NCBI RefSeq assembly: GCF_037392515.1
Contig: NW_027133918.1
Location: forward strand, 62,001-126,000
Length of the DNA: 64,000 nucleotides
Direction: 5' to 3'
From: Haliotis asinina
Taxonomy: Eukaryota > Mollusca > Gastropoda > Lepetellida > Haliotidae
Position 1 is the stretch's first letter. Each line of letters starts with the position of its first letter. The notes beneath the pieces were generated by a model, which was given only the letters and a program-made list of their open reading frames with translations, ran no database searches and was not told where the DNA came from. This document shows, piece after piece, positions 11,400-22,989 of this stretch. The position numbers and the translations under genes are program-made.

Positions 11400-14065
11400 T
11401 CTTAAGCGCTCGTACTGGATAAAGAAGCAACTCCTCCTCCTGGGGCCCTAAAATAGTAGACAATGCGGAAAATGGAAAACATTCTGTCTGGCTGTCCAGG
11501 CACTTGACTTTGCGGCTCTAGATGGGGCTTCTCGACGTCGATGGTCCACCCCAGTTGCTTGAGGAGACGGGTCCAGCTGTTTGCGTAGCAACTGAGGGTC
11601 GAGATGGTTCAGGATACAATCGTCTATACACGGATCAAAGTCTGTGCCCCTGACATGTTGAAACCGGGTGATCGGGGCTATAATTTTAGTAAACAGCCAT
11701 GGGACCTTGGAAATGCCAAATGAGAGCTGATAAAGGCAGTCGTTGAACACAAACATCAGGAACCTCCTGCGATGGTGATGAATTGGTACGTGTAGATAAG
11801 CATAAGATCGAGACTGGCGAACCAGACCTTGGGCGCAAGCTTGGCACGGAGATGCTCTAATTTAGTTATACCGTGTGGAAGTGAGATGGCTCCTGTTGAA
11901 AACTGTGGATCATGCGCAATTTGGGTGAGTAAAACCCCAGGGATTGTTGGGGTTCTAACACTGTCTCTCTAGCATTCTTGTCTATATAGCTAGCAGTGTC
12001 TGAATGCTGTCTGCTAGCAGAGATTGTTGGGCTGCAGAGTACTCGCGTGACTGAGGTGTGGAAGTCAGAGGCGGCGACACATCAACGGGAAGTTTATAGT
12101 CATCTTCTAGGAAAGTCCAGTTTTGCAAAGAGATCCACAGTCTCCCACTGTTGGAGTTGGTCAAACCTGAAGAATTTGCGGCGGGAAGACCCAGTTGCAG
12201 AGGTTCATGTCTTCATTGTCTAGAGTAGGAGCAGTTCCCTCTGCCCCTACCAGGCATCAAGGGAGGCTCCCGGGCACACTCCTGTGGACGGCGCTGTCCA
12301 TCGGCGTGTCCCCTGCCGCGGCTGTGTCCTCAGTACGTGAAGTACTGTCCCCCGCCACTGAAACAAGGTAGACAAGCGATCAACTCTTGATGCATTATCG
12401 TCCGTTAGATCCCAAACTGCCGCAGACGTCACAGAAGCTAAGACTGGGATGGGTTTCAACATTCGTTTCAGTTCAGGGTCTATCGACAACATCCTCGAGT
12501 CCTGTACCCGGTAAGAAGATTGCGGCAAAGTTGATTCATCGTGCGCCGCTCCATTGTGAGCAAAGTCCCGGGTGTGAATCTTGTTGTCACTCTACGAGAC
12601 TTTGGAGCTTTAATTGTTGAATTAAGGGACAGCTTAGCAAAGTCCTTATCAAGGGAGACAATCGCATCGGCGACCATCGGGTAAGGTGGTATCAACAACT
12701 CAGGCGAAAACATAATAGCCTTCTGCTCCTCGGTCACTGCACATGGTGATGGGCAATCAGGGAGCCTGTCATATTCGCTGAAAGAGGGAGGTAGGTGCCT
12801 CTATCCTCCTCATTGTAGTCTGGAGAAAAGTAACGTTCCTCAGTATTGTCCCATGAAATCGAGGGTCCCTCATGCCGATACGTAGAAGACGTAGGGCGAG
12901 GCTCCTTAACAGAAACTACAAAACTTCTTGGGATCGGGAACGCTGGTGAACGACGGGAAGGAAGAGTTCTGGATGAGAAGCGACATGTGCACTAACCACG
13001 CCCTGGTGGTCTGGAGCGTCCCTCCTTATCTAAGGAATGATGTGGAGAAAATAATTCGACCTGGACAAACGGCGACGGGCTTCTCGAACGCCGACGAGAT
13101 CTGGGAGGATTGGAGCGAGACCTCCTCGTACGTCGGGAACGCTAAGCATCTCCGCGCCGAGTGCGCTCTTCCAGCAACTGTCGCTGTAAATCATCCTCTT
13201 GAGACACAGTCACAGAAGGAGCCCTTCTAGGAATCTTGTTAGCAGCAAGTGGCGTTGGCATAGGCGTAGGCACAGGCAGGGGCGTAGACGATGGCGTCGG
13301 CATCGGCGTTGCCATCGACGCAGTAGTATGCAATGGATCAATGGAAGATACCATAGGCGTCGGCGTCCGAATCCCCGCAACAAATGTAGAGACCGGTGCT
13401 GGTGTCGGCTCTGGAACGGTGCTCGCTTGCGTAGGCACCGTGGTCGGTAACAAGAGTGTCCGCAGACGTTTCTGAACTTCAGGGTGAGAGAGATGGTCCT
13501 GTTGAGACAAATCTGCAAAGGCGTCAGAAGAGCGCTACGGTTCTGGTGTCGGATCATTCGACCATAGGTGAAGAAGAACGGTTGTCCGGGGTACTTGCCA
13601 ACGACGACCGAGAACCAAGCGATGAAACCGGGACGACATCTTACGTCTGCGTTTCGTAAAGCGTTTCATCTTAGCCACAAGGTAAGCCTTAAAATCCTGG
13701 ATGGACAAACAAGCACAGTGGTGATACCATTGGACAAAAGAACAAGATACGAAGACGAATTCAAATGCAACGCCACGAGTTGGAAAACAAACCCCCCTTT
13801 AACAGAAATGGGAACACCCCTGCGGAAAACATAGGTACGCCCCAACAGGCGGGACAGGACAGAGTAAACTGCTAAAATGTCTGGCCCCACTGTATCGCGA
13901 AGGGCGTGAAAAAAGAGAAAATATAATACCTAATGTGACAAAATACCACAGATCAAGAACATTATGGTGAGAGAGACATTCAAGACAATAAACACCACAA
14001 AGGACACGCAGGAGACGTACCAGCAACGTGGAAAACACATCACAAAGCTGTGAACGAAACATGAG
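11400..14065 (-). mobile_element. DIRS-like retrotransposon fossil
   Basis: A fossil retroelement on the minus strand. The left part (about 11400-11820) carries reverse-transcriptase motifs of the DIRS type (SFGISKVPWLFTKI and DAYLHVPI-like residues). The middle and right parts (about 12250-14060) look like a proline- and threonine-rich first open frame (TPMPTP repeats). The region is GC-richer than its surroundings. The copy is incomplete, since no recombinase or terminal repeats are seen, and it is clearly broken with several disruptions. The family is assigned from the RT motifs; a Ty3-like origin is less likely. Confidence 0.65.
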
Positions 14066-14069
14066 GTAT

Positions 14070-15670
14070 CCAGGTAAGTGAAGTTAAAATGTTCTAACCT
14101 TCTCCCACATGACGAGAGAAAAGGTAATAAAGCATACCTACCAAACTCACAACTTTAATACTCAAAGTAAGCAGCGAACACGCGAACCAAAAACGTCCGT
14201 CTCGTGATCCGCTAGGAGTAAAAGTAAATTGTTTGGATAGTTCGGGAAGGGAGATCTCGTTACTTCAGCTGTTATACATTTGTAGATACGTGAGGTAGCT
14301 GTTTGTGAGAATGGCGAATCAACGACTGTCTGATCTCTTATAAGATATGCTTGAGGTAAATGAATAAGAATACCCCAGGTAAGTTTAAAGTATAATGCTT
14401 CAGAATTCAAAGTAAGGAATCACGCCGTGAGCGCATTTTTGTCATCTCCAGACTTAAGTTGATAATCTGAAATTAAATGAATTCATACACCATAATGATG
14501 TAAATGTGAACTTCAGTGGCCCCGTCTCAATGGGTAGAATAGGTGACCAGTACTTGTGGCACGTGATGTGACCAAGGTGGATTGTACATATAGCAGTAAT
14601 ACAGGTAAATGTATTGCACCGTGCACCGTTTTCACCATAATCCGTAATAAAATCATAGATTTTCACCGCATTCACGAAAGAGGTGGAATTAATATCATGG
14701 GGGTTTTCAGAAAATAAACGGATTTGATCGATGCAAATGACAGAAAAAAGTATCACTGTGTCGATTTGGATAAGTAAATAACAAAACTGTCATTGTTGCG
14801 ATTGGGGTCCGTATTGTACACTTGCTAATAAATCCATCAGCGAGTCCGTGTTAAACTGAATCCAGGCATTGCCACAGTTATTTCTTTTAACTTGTTTTGA
14901 AATATTTGTCATTTCGCATCAATTATTTGACTGATTCATTAGTTTTGTTTCGTAAGAAATATCGTCTAGAAAATACGGTGACTGATTTAAACTCGGGTTG
15001 GATATTACCAGAACAGATCAGTGAGACATCATTTGCTCAACTCACAACAACAAAAGTTTTTATCATTGAATTCGGAAATGGAGGTACAACATGAAGACTG
15101 GACACACAACAATGTTCCTTTAGACATTAAGACATATTATATGTTTTGGGGATTAGTCATATCTTCTATATTGTCATGGTCAGCATCTTGTAAACAATTA
15201 GCATGTTAAGCCTTTAAAGCTGTTATTCCAGTATATACAAGTTAAAACAAAAAATGTCAATGTTCCATTGTTAAAGCATTTTATATTTTTATGGTAACAT
15301 TGCACCGATATTTCCTACATGGAGCAGAGATATAGGACCCTGAATATAATGAGGCAATAGAGAAAGTCCAGTCATCTCATTTTACACGCGTTTACGGGTT
15401 GGGAAGTTTGCTTCTAATGAGGCCATTTTAGTTGATACAGGGTGGTTTCCTCTTTTTATTCTCAGCCAAGTTAGAGTAGTTAAATATTGGTGTAAATTAT
15501 TAAACATGAAGCAACGATATCCTTATCAGGGCTATAATATATTAGAACTCTTGATGATAATATTACGACCAGTTGTAATAGGGTTCCAAATGCTAGGGGT
15601 GTGCTGTTTATATATGGGTATTCTTTTGTTTGGATTGCGCAAGACCCTGGTGAAGAAGACTTATTTCTAT
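14070..15670. other. Non-coding stretch
   Basis: No gene can be supported. The part up to about 14460 may still belong to the neighbouring retroelement fossil. Confidence 0.4.
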
Positions 15671-15675
15671 TTTCA

Positions 15676-15745
15676 ATAAAGTGAGTGAGTGAGTTGAGTG
15701 TTACGCCTCACTCAGCAATATTCTAACTATATGGCGGAATTTTCA
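15676..15745 (-). mobile_element. SINE1 3'-end fragment
   Basis: The antisense tail GTGAGTGAGTGAGTTGAGTG is followed by ACGCCTCACTCAGCAATATT and CTATATGGCGG. Only the hairpin and tail of SINE1 remain. Confidence 0.75.
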
Positions 15746-16079
15746 TTAAAGTTTTCATTAAGTTTACAAGATATGTATTATCAAAACTGGCACAATAATA
15801 TTTCATCTTAATTCTCGTTTTAGTCATTGTTGATCAAATCGGTGATAGAGCCAGAGAATTATTTAACATCATGAGAATCTAATGATTTATTTTTTAAAAT
15901 ATACACATTTCACAAGAGCCATGTGTAAATTTCCGTAGACAATTTTAAGTATTTCTAGAAGGTACAAACAAGACGATATTGAATGTGCAAAATGTAAATG
16001 TGGGCTTTATTGGAGATGAATTCCGTGTGTTATTAGTTTGCGTCCAAAGAGAAATAATTAAATGTCAAATTAAAATGTT

Positions 16080-16720
16080 TATCCCTTGGGATTAAGAATT
16101 CAACATAGACAAGCAGGATGTGCTTAACCGTGACTTGCTCATCACAAGGGATACAAAACGGAGGATCTTCACCTTTAAAATATTTTTGTGAGTATATCGC
16201 TTATGGTCAATGTGATATCGTCGCATAATGACCTCTTGAAATCTGGATTGACAAGCCAAGTAGGTGTCACCGATAGTTGGTTTAATAGTATGTAGCAATT
16301 TATACCTACCTGGGTGTTCCACTCTTCTGCATCAGATCGCATGTGTGGGATCTAAGCGTTCGTATGTAATCAGAGTAGTGATCACAGTAGCGTCACAGAT
16401 TTGTTAAATGCTGCCTTAGCAGTAAGATCAGCCATTGTGTTATCAGAAATGGCATCGTGGCAGGGTAACCAACAAATGACGATGTTACACTAGCCAGTTG
16501 CAAGATCATTATACAGTTCAATAATTCCTAGGAAAAGTGGAAGTTTACAAGAAAGATTTTTGAAGTCCGAACACAAGAAAGAGAGTCAGAAAAGATTATA
16601 TACTGTTTAAATTTAGGGTGTCTATTATTAAATTTTAAGACGGTTAATATATGCGTTAGCTTCTGCTGTGAAATAGAGCTGTTATCTGTTAATCGCAGAG
16701 ATACTAGTGTTGGGGATTGG
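16080..16720 (-). mobile_element. LINE fragment, RNase H and C-terminal region
   Basis: Read on the minus strand, 16400-16720 gives residues typical of the RNase H domain of I/Jockey-group LINEs (a WLPCHDAISDN-MADLTAKAA motif, compare 'WVPSHVGIPGNEKAD'). 16092-16322 gives CQSRFQEVIMRRYHIDH-RYTH followed by a cysteine region, the conserved C-terminal segment after RNase H. Stops and frame changes break it. The C-terminal part is homologous to 21115-21330, so both belong to the same LINE family. Confidence 0.7.
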
Positions 16721-16724
16721 TTAA

Positions 16725-18250
16725 CATCTCACAATTGATGATTTCTTCATTGCCAACGAAGTCATCGAAAAACATGGCTGTAGTCATTTTTCAGATTTTC
16801 CTATCCCGGTTGATATTGCAGATATGTATGACATGCTACTTTAAACTGATGACTAACACGTCATGAACATAAACTTCCTGGGGTCGTCAAGAAATATTCA
16901 GTCATGACTTTTCAGTTAGTGAAGTGAAATTTATAACAAATGAACACATTTTCAGGCCTTGACAACTTCGAAGATATAGTCCAGTGTTTCAAACACTAAA
17001 ACAGAAGTTCCAAAATCGCTTGTGTTCGATTATGAGAAAACGTGATCGTTTGTCACTGCAACCAATCGGCGTTTATTTCAATTAATCGAAACACCACTGG
17101 TAGATATTGTTCTGCATCCAATGACAGTGGCACAAGCAACTGTGCCACCATTCATGGATCTACTACGAATGCATTGACAAAAAGATGATGATAACATTGT
17201 CACTTACTTTTAAGATTGAAACTACACATAAATATTAGAGAGACATATCTGCAAGTTTTAATTCTTTTCCTCTGGTAAGATAGAAAAAACACATAAGATT
17301 ATGTCTCAAAACCTGACAAGACGTCTGCATGAAAATATATATTCAAGAAACTATTTTGTTTTGGTCACGGATAATGGGGTTAATGGTGAAATTATTGGTT
17401 ACAACCTCCAAAACTGTCCTCATTACACGCTTTCGGTGTACCCATGGGCCTTTATGGCATTGTCTAAACGTTGTTTTAAGACCCTAATATATATGATCAT
17501 CATATCTCATATATGATACTCATTAGAAAGCCATTTGCCACATGCTGTAATGAAGTAGTATCGATGTAATTTGCTTTCTGTAATCAACAATACCCACGAA
17601 ATCAATTTATGTCATTATTTTCGGTAGTATGCATTAAATGTTTCAGGTGGAATTATCTCTCCTTTATAATGCTACCAGTACATAATCTGTTCATTCATTT
17701 GTACTAATGTACATGCTAAGCGCTTCCTGTCATGTTTGATGCTCTGTATGCAAGACTGAAGACAGTTCTCATATTGTGGATACGTTTTGGGAGTCGAGAA
17801 CCATTGCAGCTAAAGTGTTTTGACTTTCTGAAGTTGCAACTCATGAATTATTCGAAGGCAACGGTACTGTGATATAGATCCTCTGAGTTTTCGTAACGTG
17901 CTTACGGATCATGACAAAACATTAGATTTTAACAGGGTCACCATTTTGTACATCTAAGAGAAATTCAAAACTGTGTATTGTTAAATGAGTCATCTGATGT
18001 TAATTAAGTGTCTGTTTGATGCAGATCTGTCTTTAAAAGTTCTGGTAACGTAGATTACGATGTCTGAATTTAGGGCAATTAAAACAAGTAAAGGATGTTA
18101 AAAAGTGAACAAATTGTCTCTGTTCCTCTCTAGCTGCGGTATATTAGTTGTTGCTCATTGCTTTGGCCCATCCGTATCTGGAATTTTTATTTAAAAATCA
18201 CCTAAAACTTTGTTTTATTCGGTAACGTTGGTTACACATAAAGTAACGCA
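16725..18250. other. Non-coding stretch
   Basis: No gene, RNA or repeat copy found. Confidence 0.4.
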
Positions 18251-18479
18251 ACGTATATGCTGATGATACATGCCACAGTCAATCAAAGTAAGAGACAACA
18301 CAAGAAGTACAAGGAGATGGATGATATATTCCAAGCAGGACATCTGTTGCATCATAGGCCCAGAGTGACGTTAGGACCAGGTCCAAACTGACTGGTGTGT
18401 GTACTGGACTGTTGTCGAGACTGTGTCTGCGACTCTGTCTTCCTCCCATCTGCCTACGTTATTTCAAGGCGAGACAAGA

Positions 18480-18620
18480 GAAGGCGAAAATCTATGTGTC
18501 AAGTTTGGTGAAGAAATATAGAACGGTTTTCTGCTCCGGAAAAGATAAATGATAACTGTGCACGGACGCACAGACGGGGTGAATTATAATACCCCCTGTT
18601 GGGAGGGGGGAGGGGTAGTA
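18480..18620 (+). repeat. Dispersed repeat related to 61.8-61.9 kb
   Basis: The segment CTATGTGTCAAGTTTGGTGA and CTGCTCCGGAAAAGATAAAT recurs as a close variant at 61855-61915. There it lies just upstream of the 94-bp satellite. A poly-G tract follows at 18598-18614. Confidence 0.65.
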
Positions 18621-19319
18621 AAGAGGAAGAATGAGAAGAAGAAACGTCCAGATGATGAAATAATAGAGGATGACAATGGAGTCAGTACCACAGTAGCAGA
18701 CGCTCACTCATAGTAAAGTTCCCATTTTCACCTCCATCACATCTGAATGAGTAAGAAAGCGGATCAGCTAAACAACAGTCAAACAAAGGAGGCAGACTGA
18801 GAAGCTAACACAGGACAATTTGAAACTGAATAGGAAGTACAGGGCTGTGCGGAAATGAAACCAACAATTTGGAGGAACAAGGAACAATCTGCTTCTAGTT
18901 CAAGATATGCCAGACACCTTGACGTCACATAAAGGAACTGTAAAATATCTCCGTGCAAAACATCGAAAAGGCCGATGAAGAAACTGCTGCTTGCCAACGT
19001 CATGTCTGGCGAAATCATCCCAAAACAACAAAGAAGAAAAAGCTAATAAATCAAATATAGTCTGGAACCAATTACCAAAAAATACAGCCTTTGAACAGCT
19101 CTGCGTAGAGGTTGTGGTAAGGATACATGAACACTGGTTTCAGATTCAAAGGCTTGCCCGGTTATCCTGAAAGGAGGACAGATAATTCAGGTAAACTCAT
19201 CTCTAAGTGAATTTGTATCTACAGATGATAACAGTCAGATGCTTTGGAAAGCTGATACGAAACTTGTGCAGGATCCTCAATGATAGATTGAAGAACCTTT
19301 TTCTGAAGTTTGAAGGGCA

Positions 19320-20325
19320 AAATTCCTTGTTCAAAATGTCTTTCTCATCATTTTGCAAACTGTGCTCAAAGATCATTTCAGGTTTCTATCAAGTCTCTGT
19401 CAGCACCTTCAGAATATGGCATTTTTTTAAGTCCTTGTAACTGCATGGATCTTTTGCCCCCTTGAATCCGGAAGAATATATTCTTACAGTTACAGCAGAA
19501 AGACCAGATGTTAGCATGTAAAGATCTATGATTGATAAAAAATATTACTTTATATTTTAAGAGTACCCAAGTATTTAAATAAGTATACCATACAACCACA
19601 CCGTATTGACTTATTAATGCTTTTGTGATGTCCTCTATGCTATGATGCCTTAAATTTTGAATAAAGTCTGTCTGTCTGTCTGTCTGTCTGTTTGCCGGGA
19701 AGACCTGACAAATACCTGGCAGAATTAAGCATGGCCAAGGACGAGAAGCTAACATATGAGAAGTGCCAAAGAGTGTCATGTGAAAGTGGGAAGAAAAGGA
19801 TGAAAGTCACCAAGAATGAGATGAACGAATCACTTTTCATTGAAAGGATTCTAAAGAAAACCTGTGAATTTCTGAGCCACGCATCTAAACCTTAAAGACC
19901 AATACAAAGCACTAGAGACATTCAAGGAAAATCTGCCTCAAAGTCACTGTATTCTTCAGCTGGAATTCTACCTGTTCAAGTGCCGATGAAGTTCAAAGCG
20001 CCTACTGGAATGCAAGTAAGGTGACACTTCATACAACTGTAGCATACTACAATTCTGATCGTAATCTGGCCCACTAGTATGCTTTTCACCAAGAGGCTCA
20101 TCCTATAACGTTAGGCTCACATCCATTTCATGCAGTCATTATTGGACTGGCAGCCCTTCCTAACATGAGCATATTTCATGTGGTATCAGATCACCAGCAC
20201 CTGTTTAGAGTCCAAGGAGTCTGGAATTACTTTGAGACCAGGCATGGAAAAAGGCCATGGGATGGTATTGGTGGACATAAAAGAGAATGGCAGATCTATC
20301 TGTTTGACAAGGTAAGGCGGTAGTT
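19320..20325 (+). pseudogene. Decayed copy of a multi-copy invertebrate gene family, 5' part
   Basis: Translations in changing frames give SSFCKLCSKIISG (near 19350), SSADEVQSAYWNASKVTLH (near 19990) and HGKRPWDGIGGHKREWQ (near 20250). These match a widespread uncharacterised invertebrate family with the motifs DEIQSxYW-TLHP and HGKGxxDGIGGTVKR, as I remember it. It is found in many copies per genome and is possibly domesticated from, or carried by, a transposon. Frames are interrupted and the cysteine-rich N-terminus is not clear. The gene is split at about 20330 by a LINE tail; the 3' part resumes at about 21440. Confidence 0.55.
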
Positions 20326-20397
20326 CACGATGCTTCTAAGTACTTTGCATGGGTATCCAAGTATCCTATGAGTGCAGGTTATTTCTTCCTGAGTTAG

Positions 20398-21400
20398 TTA
20401 GTTAATATTTAACGTCACATCGGCAGTTTTGCAGCCATACCGTGACGAGACCATTCTTGAAAAACAAGGAATTGATGAATATGATAAAAAACCTGTCCAC
20501 GAAGGACAGTAAAAGAACTAGAATATTACAATAAGAAATAAAAATAGCGTGATCACTATTCAGACAATGCACTATTCAGACATTACACTATTCAGACAAT
20601 GCACTATTCAGACAATGCACTATTCAGACAATGCACTATTCGGACAATACACTATTCAGACAGTATAAAAAAACAGGCTATAGATCGCTAACAACTGAAG
20701 GTAGATCACCATACTAGAGGCCATGAAGACTTACAGTACTTCTGCTACCTGCATGGACCCTAGCTGGATTTATACCATCCCCTCAGCTGCTCTTGTATGC
20801 AAGATTACCCACAAATAAAAATGACAGAAATACCACGGCTAAAAATGGAAGATTAAATTTGACTTCAAATGTTTTGGGACTTATCTACCCTGTCAGGAGG
20901 ACAATAATTTTACGGTACTTCAACCCCCCTCGAGGATACAGCCACTATCAATCTCAGTTACCAATTCAACTTCCAATTATAAAATACTTATTTATGTACA
21001 AGTCAGACGACAAATCTAATTCTTTTAAAAATGCAATGATTAAATGAGAACTTTCGTTACTAAAAGGTCCTTCACAGGTCTTGATGTGAAATAATTGTCC
21101 CGTGTGATGGAATATTCAACACAGTCAAGCAAGACATGCTTGACCGTGATTATTTCATCACAAGGGACGCAGAACGGAGGATCCTCGCCTTTCAAAAGAT
21201 ATTCATGCGTATACCTGGGATGGCCGATACGACACCGTCATATAATAACCTCTTCATATCTGGACCGACAATCCAAGCAGGTGTAACCAACATATGGTAT
21301 TTCCTCCTGAAGGCTGATGACTTTGAGGTGATAGAAAAGAACGTCAGAATCTCACAAAGTCTGTGAAGCCCTTAGAATTAACAATGACTGTACATGCAGT
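20398..21400 (-). mobile_element. LINE 3' end inserted in the pseudogene
   Basis: Minus-strand LINE remnant. 21115-21330 is homologous to the C-terminal LINE segment at 16092-16322. About 20660-20800 is 3' UTR shared with 33040-33165. 20398-20450 is the terminal stem-loop and tail: the stem CGTCAC (20413-20418) pairs with GTGACG (20442-20447). The tail is built of GTTA units. Most of the LINE is missing. Confidence 0.7.
20554..20662. repeat. 16-17-bp tandem repeat
   Basis: About seven units of CACTATTCAGACAATG lie inside the 3' UTR of the LINE remnant. Confidence 0.9.
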
Positions 21401-21439
21401 TGTTGGTGTATCTCCTCCTATCGTTTCTACAACAACATT

Positions 21440-21800
21440 ATCTCTGATTGCATGCTGTGGTTGAATGGCAAGTACCACACAGCCTGGACAAGGTGCAACG
21501 TCCAGAAATCCACAAATCGCATCCTATCGCTAATCCAACCGCTGATCCTGAACACGTGCACGGAGATTACCCTTACACTCAGATGACGCTGATTTCTGTT
21601 CTGCAACAAGGCCAATATGTCGCAGCTATGTACCAAAAGAAATGTTATATTGGACAAACCAAAGATGTGGACCTATCTGAAAGTGATTTTGTAATCTCCT
21701 TCATTTAAAAGACGTCATCTAAGGTTACCTATCAGTTCAAGGAGCCAGGAGGAGAAGATGTAATCAGGGTTTCTTTTTCAGACATCCTTTGAGTCAGATC
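21440..21800 (+). pseudogene. Decayed multi-copy gene, 3' part
   Basis: The open frame around 21580-21705 gives LQQGQYVAAMYQKKCYIGQT followed by an acidic stretch. The next codons give TYQFKEPGGEDVIRVSFSD. This matches the C-terminal part of the same family (GQYVAAxYDxxWxxGxV and a later WPxxxDxCWVP). An in-frame stop at about 21706 and several others upstream mark it as dead. The 5' part lies at 19320-20325, beyond the inserted LINE tail. Confidence 0.55.
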
Positions 21801-21829
21801 CTGAGCCTATGAATAGCCGGTCATTTCAG

Positions 21830-22570
21830 TTCACAGTAGAAGACCTAGAATGTGCACCAAGACTCTTTAAGGATACTGTGTAATCTACATGACTGTGGGG
21901 TATTGATAGTATGAGGAATATGATTTTTTTCTGCACTGAAAGGTTTCCACTCAGACCGGTTATGACAGTTTCCTTATGTTAGGAAAGGCCGCTTCTTAAA
22001 TTTTGTTTCCGTAATCTACCTGACGAAAAAGTGTAATTTATATTACCATTAGTTAATATTTTATGCAAACATGGTTTGAATCTTTTAGCTGTTCATGATT
22101 GGTGGTTATAGTATTGGATGTTTGTGTTATTCATATGGATGGTTTCCACTGACATGTTGTTAATTACTATATGATACCATGTTTGAAAGAATGATCTCTA
22201 ATTCGACAGTAAAGAATAGGAATCAGCAGCCGTGGTCAAAATGTTATAGGACTGAAATCTGAAGAACAAAATTTCAAAATCATTACATAGTAAAAGCTTA
22301 AATTAATTGTTAAAGTTGACCAACTGCCTTGCATGTTTGTATTTGATCTTAATATAATTACTATCATGTACTTCTGTTAGCAACATTCCAGCGGGCGAAC
22401 GCGACTCCGTTGCCTCACAGCTTCGTAGCAAGAACACATTAGGAATGGAAAGAACTCACTGAGCTTCCCAACGGCCTGACTAATACAATTAGCTTTTCTG
22501 TTAGTATTGTGCTATTTACGATACGAAAACACATCTGACATGTGATATCACTACTATTGACCCCTACCCA
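21830..22570. other. Non-coding stretch
   Basis: Nothing recognisable. Confidence 0.45.
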
Positions 22571-22572
22571 TA

Positions 22573-22815
22573 ATGATCCGGGGTACAATTTGTCTTCAGT
22601 AACCCACGCTTGTCGTAAGTGGCGACTAAAGAGTGTCCTCAGGCCCACTGACTTGGTCAACACACGACATCGGATCCCAATTGCTTAAATCGATGCTCAT
22701 GATGATGATCACCCCATTGTCTGGTCCAGACTCAATTACAGACCGTCGCCATATAGCTGGAATACTGCTAAATGTGACGTTAAACAGAAACCAACCAACC
22801 AAATCAGCAACTCAC
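22573..22815 (+). mobile_element. SINE1 copy
   Basis: Sense copy from GATCCGGGGTACAATTTGTC to a variant tail (ACGTTAAACAGAAACC followed by AACC units). The core ATATAGCTGGAATACTGC is present. Confidence 0.85.
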
Positions 22816-22860
22816 TGAGATAACGAGGCATCTGCTGTGAACAGGCATATGGCGCATCAG

Positions 22861-22866
22861 TTTATT
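22861..22866 (-). promoter_or_regulatory. Poly(A) signal (minus strand)
   Basis: TTTATT on the plus strand is AATAAA on the minus strand. It lies about 125 bp after the stop of the repeat-protein gene. Confidence 0.5.
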
Positions 22867-22989
22867 CAACCTGAAAATAATGATGCTTCGGTGTTTGATA
22901 CAAATGTGTTCCAAAACCAATGAAACTATTCCAATAATGGTGTCGAGCGTAGACTACACACACAACAATAATCAGTCACTGGTTCATAC

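Noticed and set aside
13142-13557. Proline-, arginine- or glycine-rich open frames on both strands as host genes
   Set aside because: They overlap in several frames of one GC-rich segment that belongs to the DIRS-like fossil.
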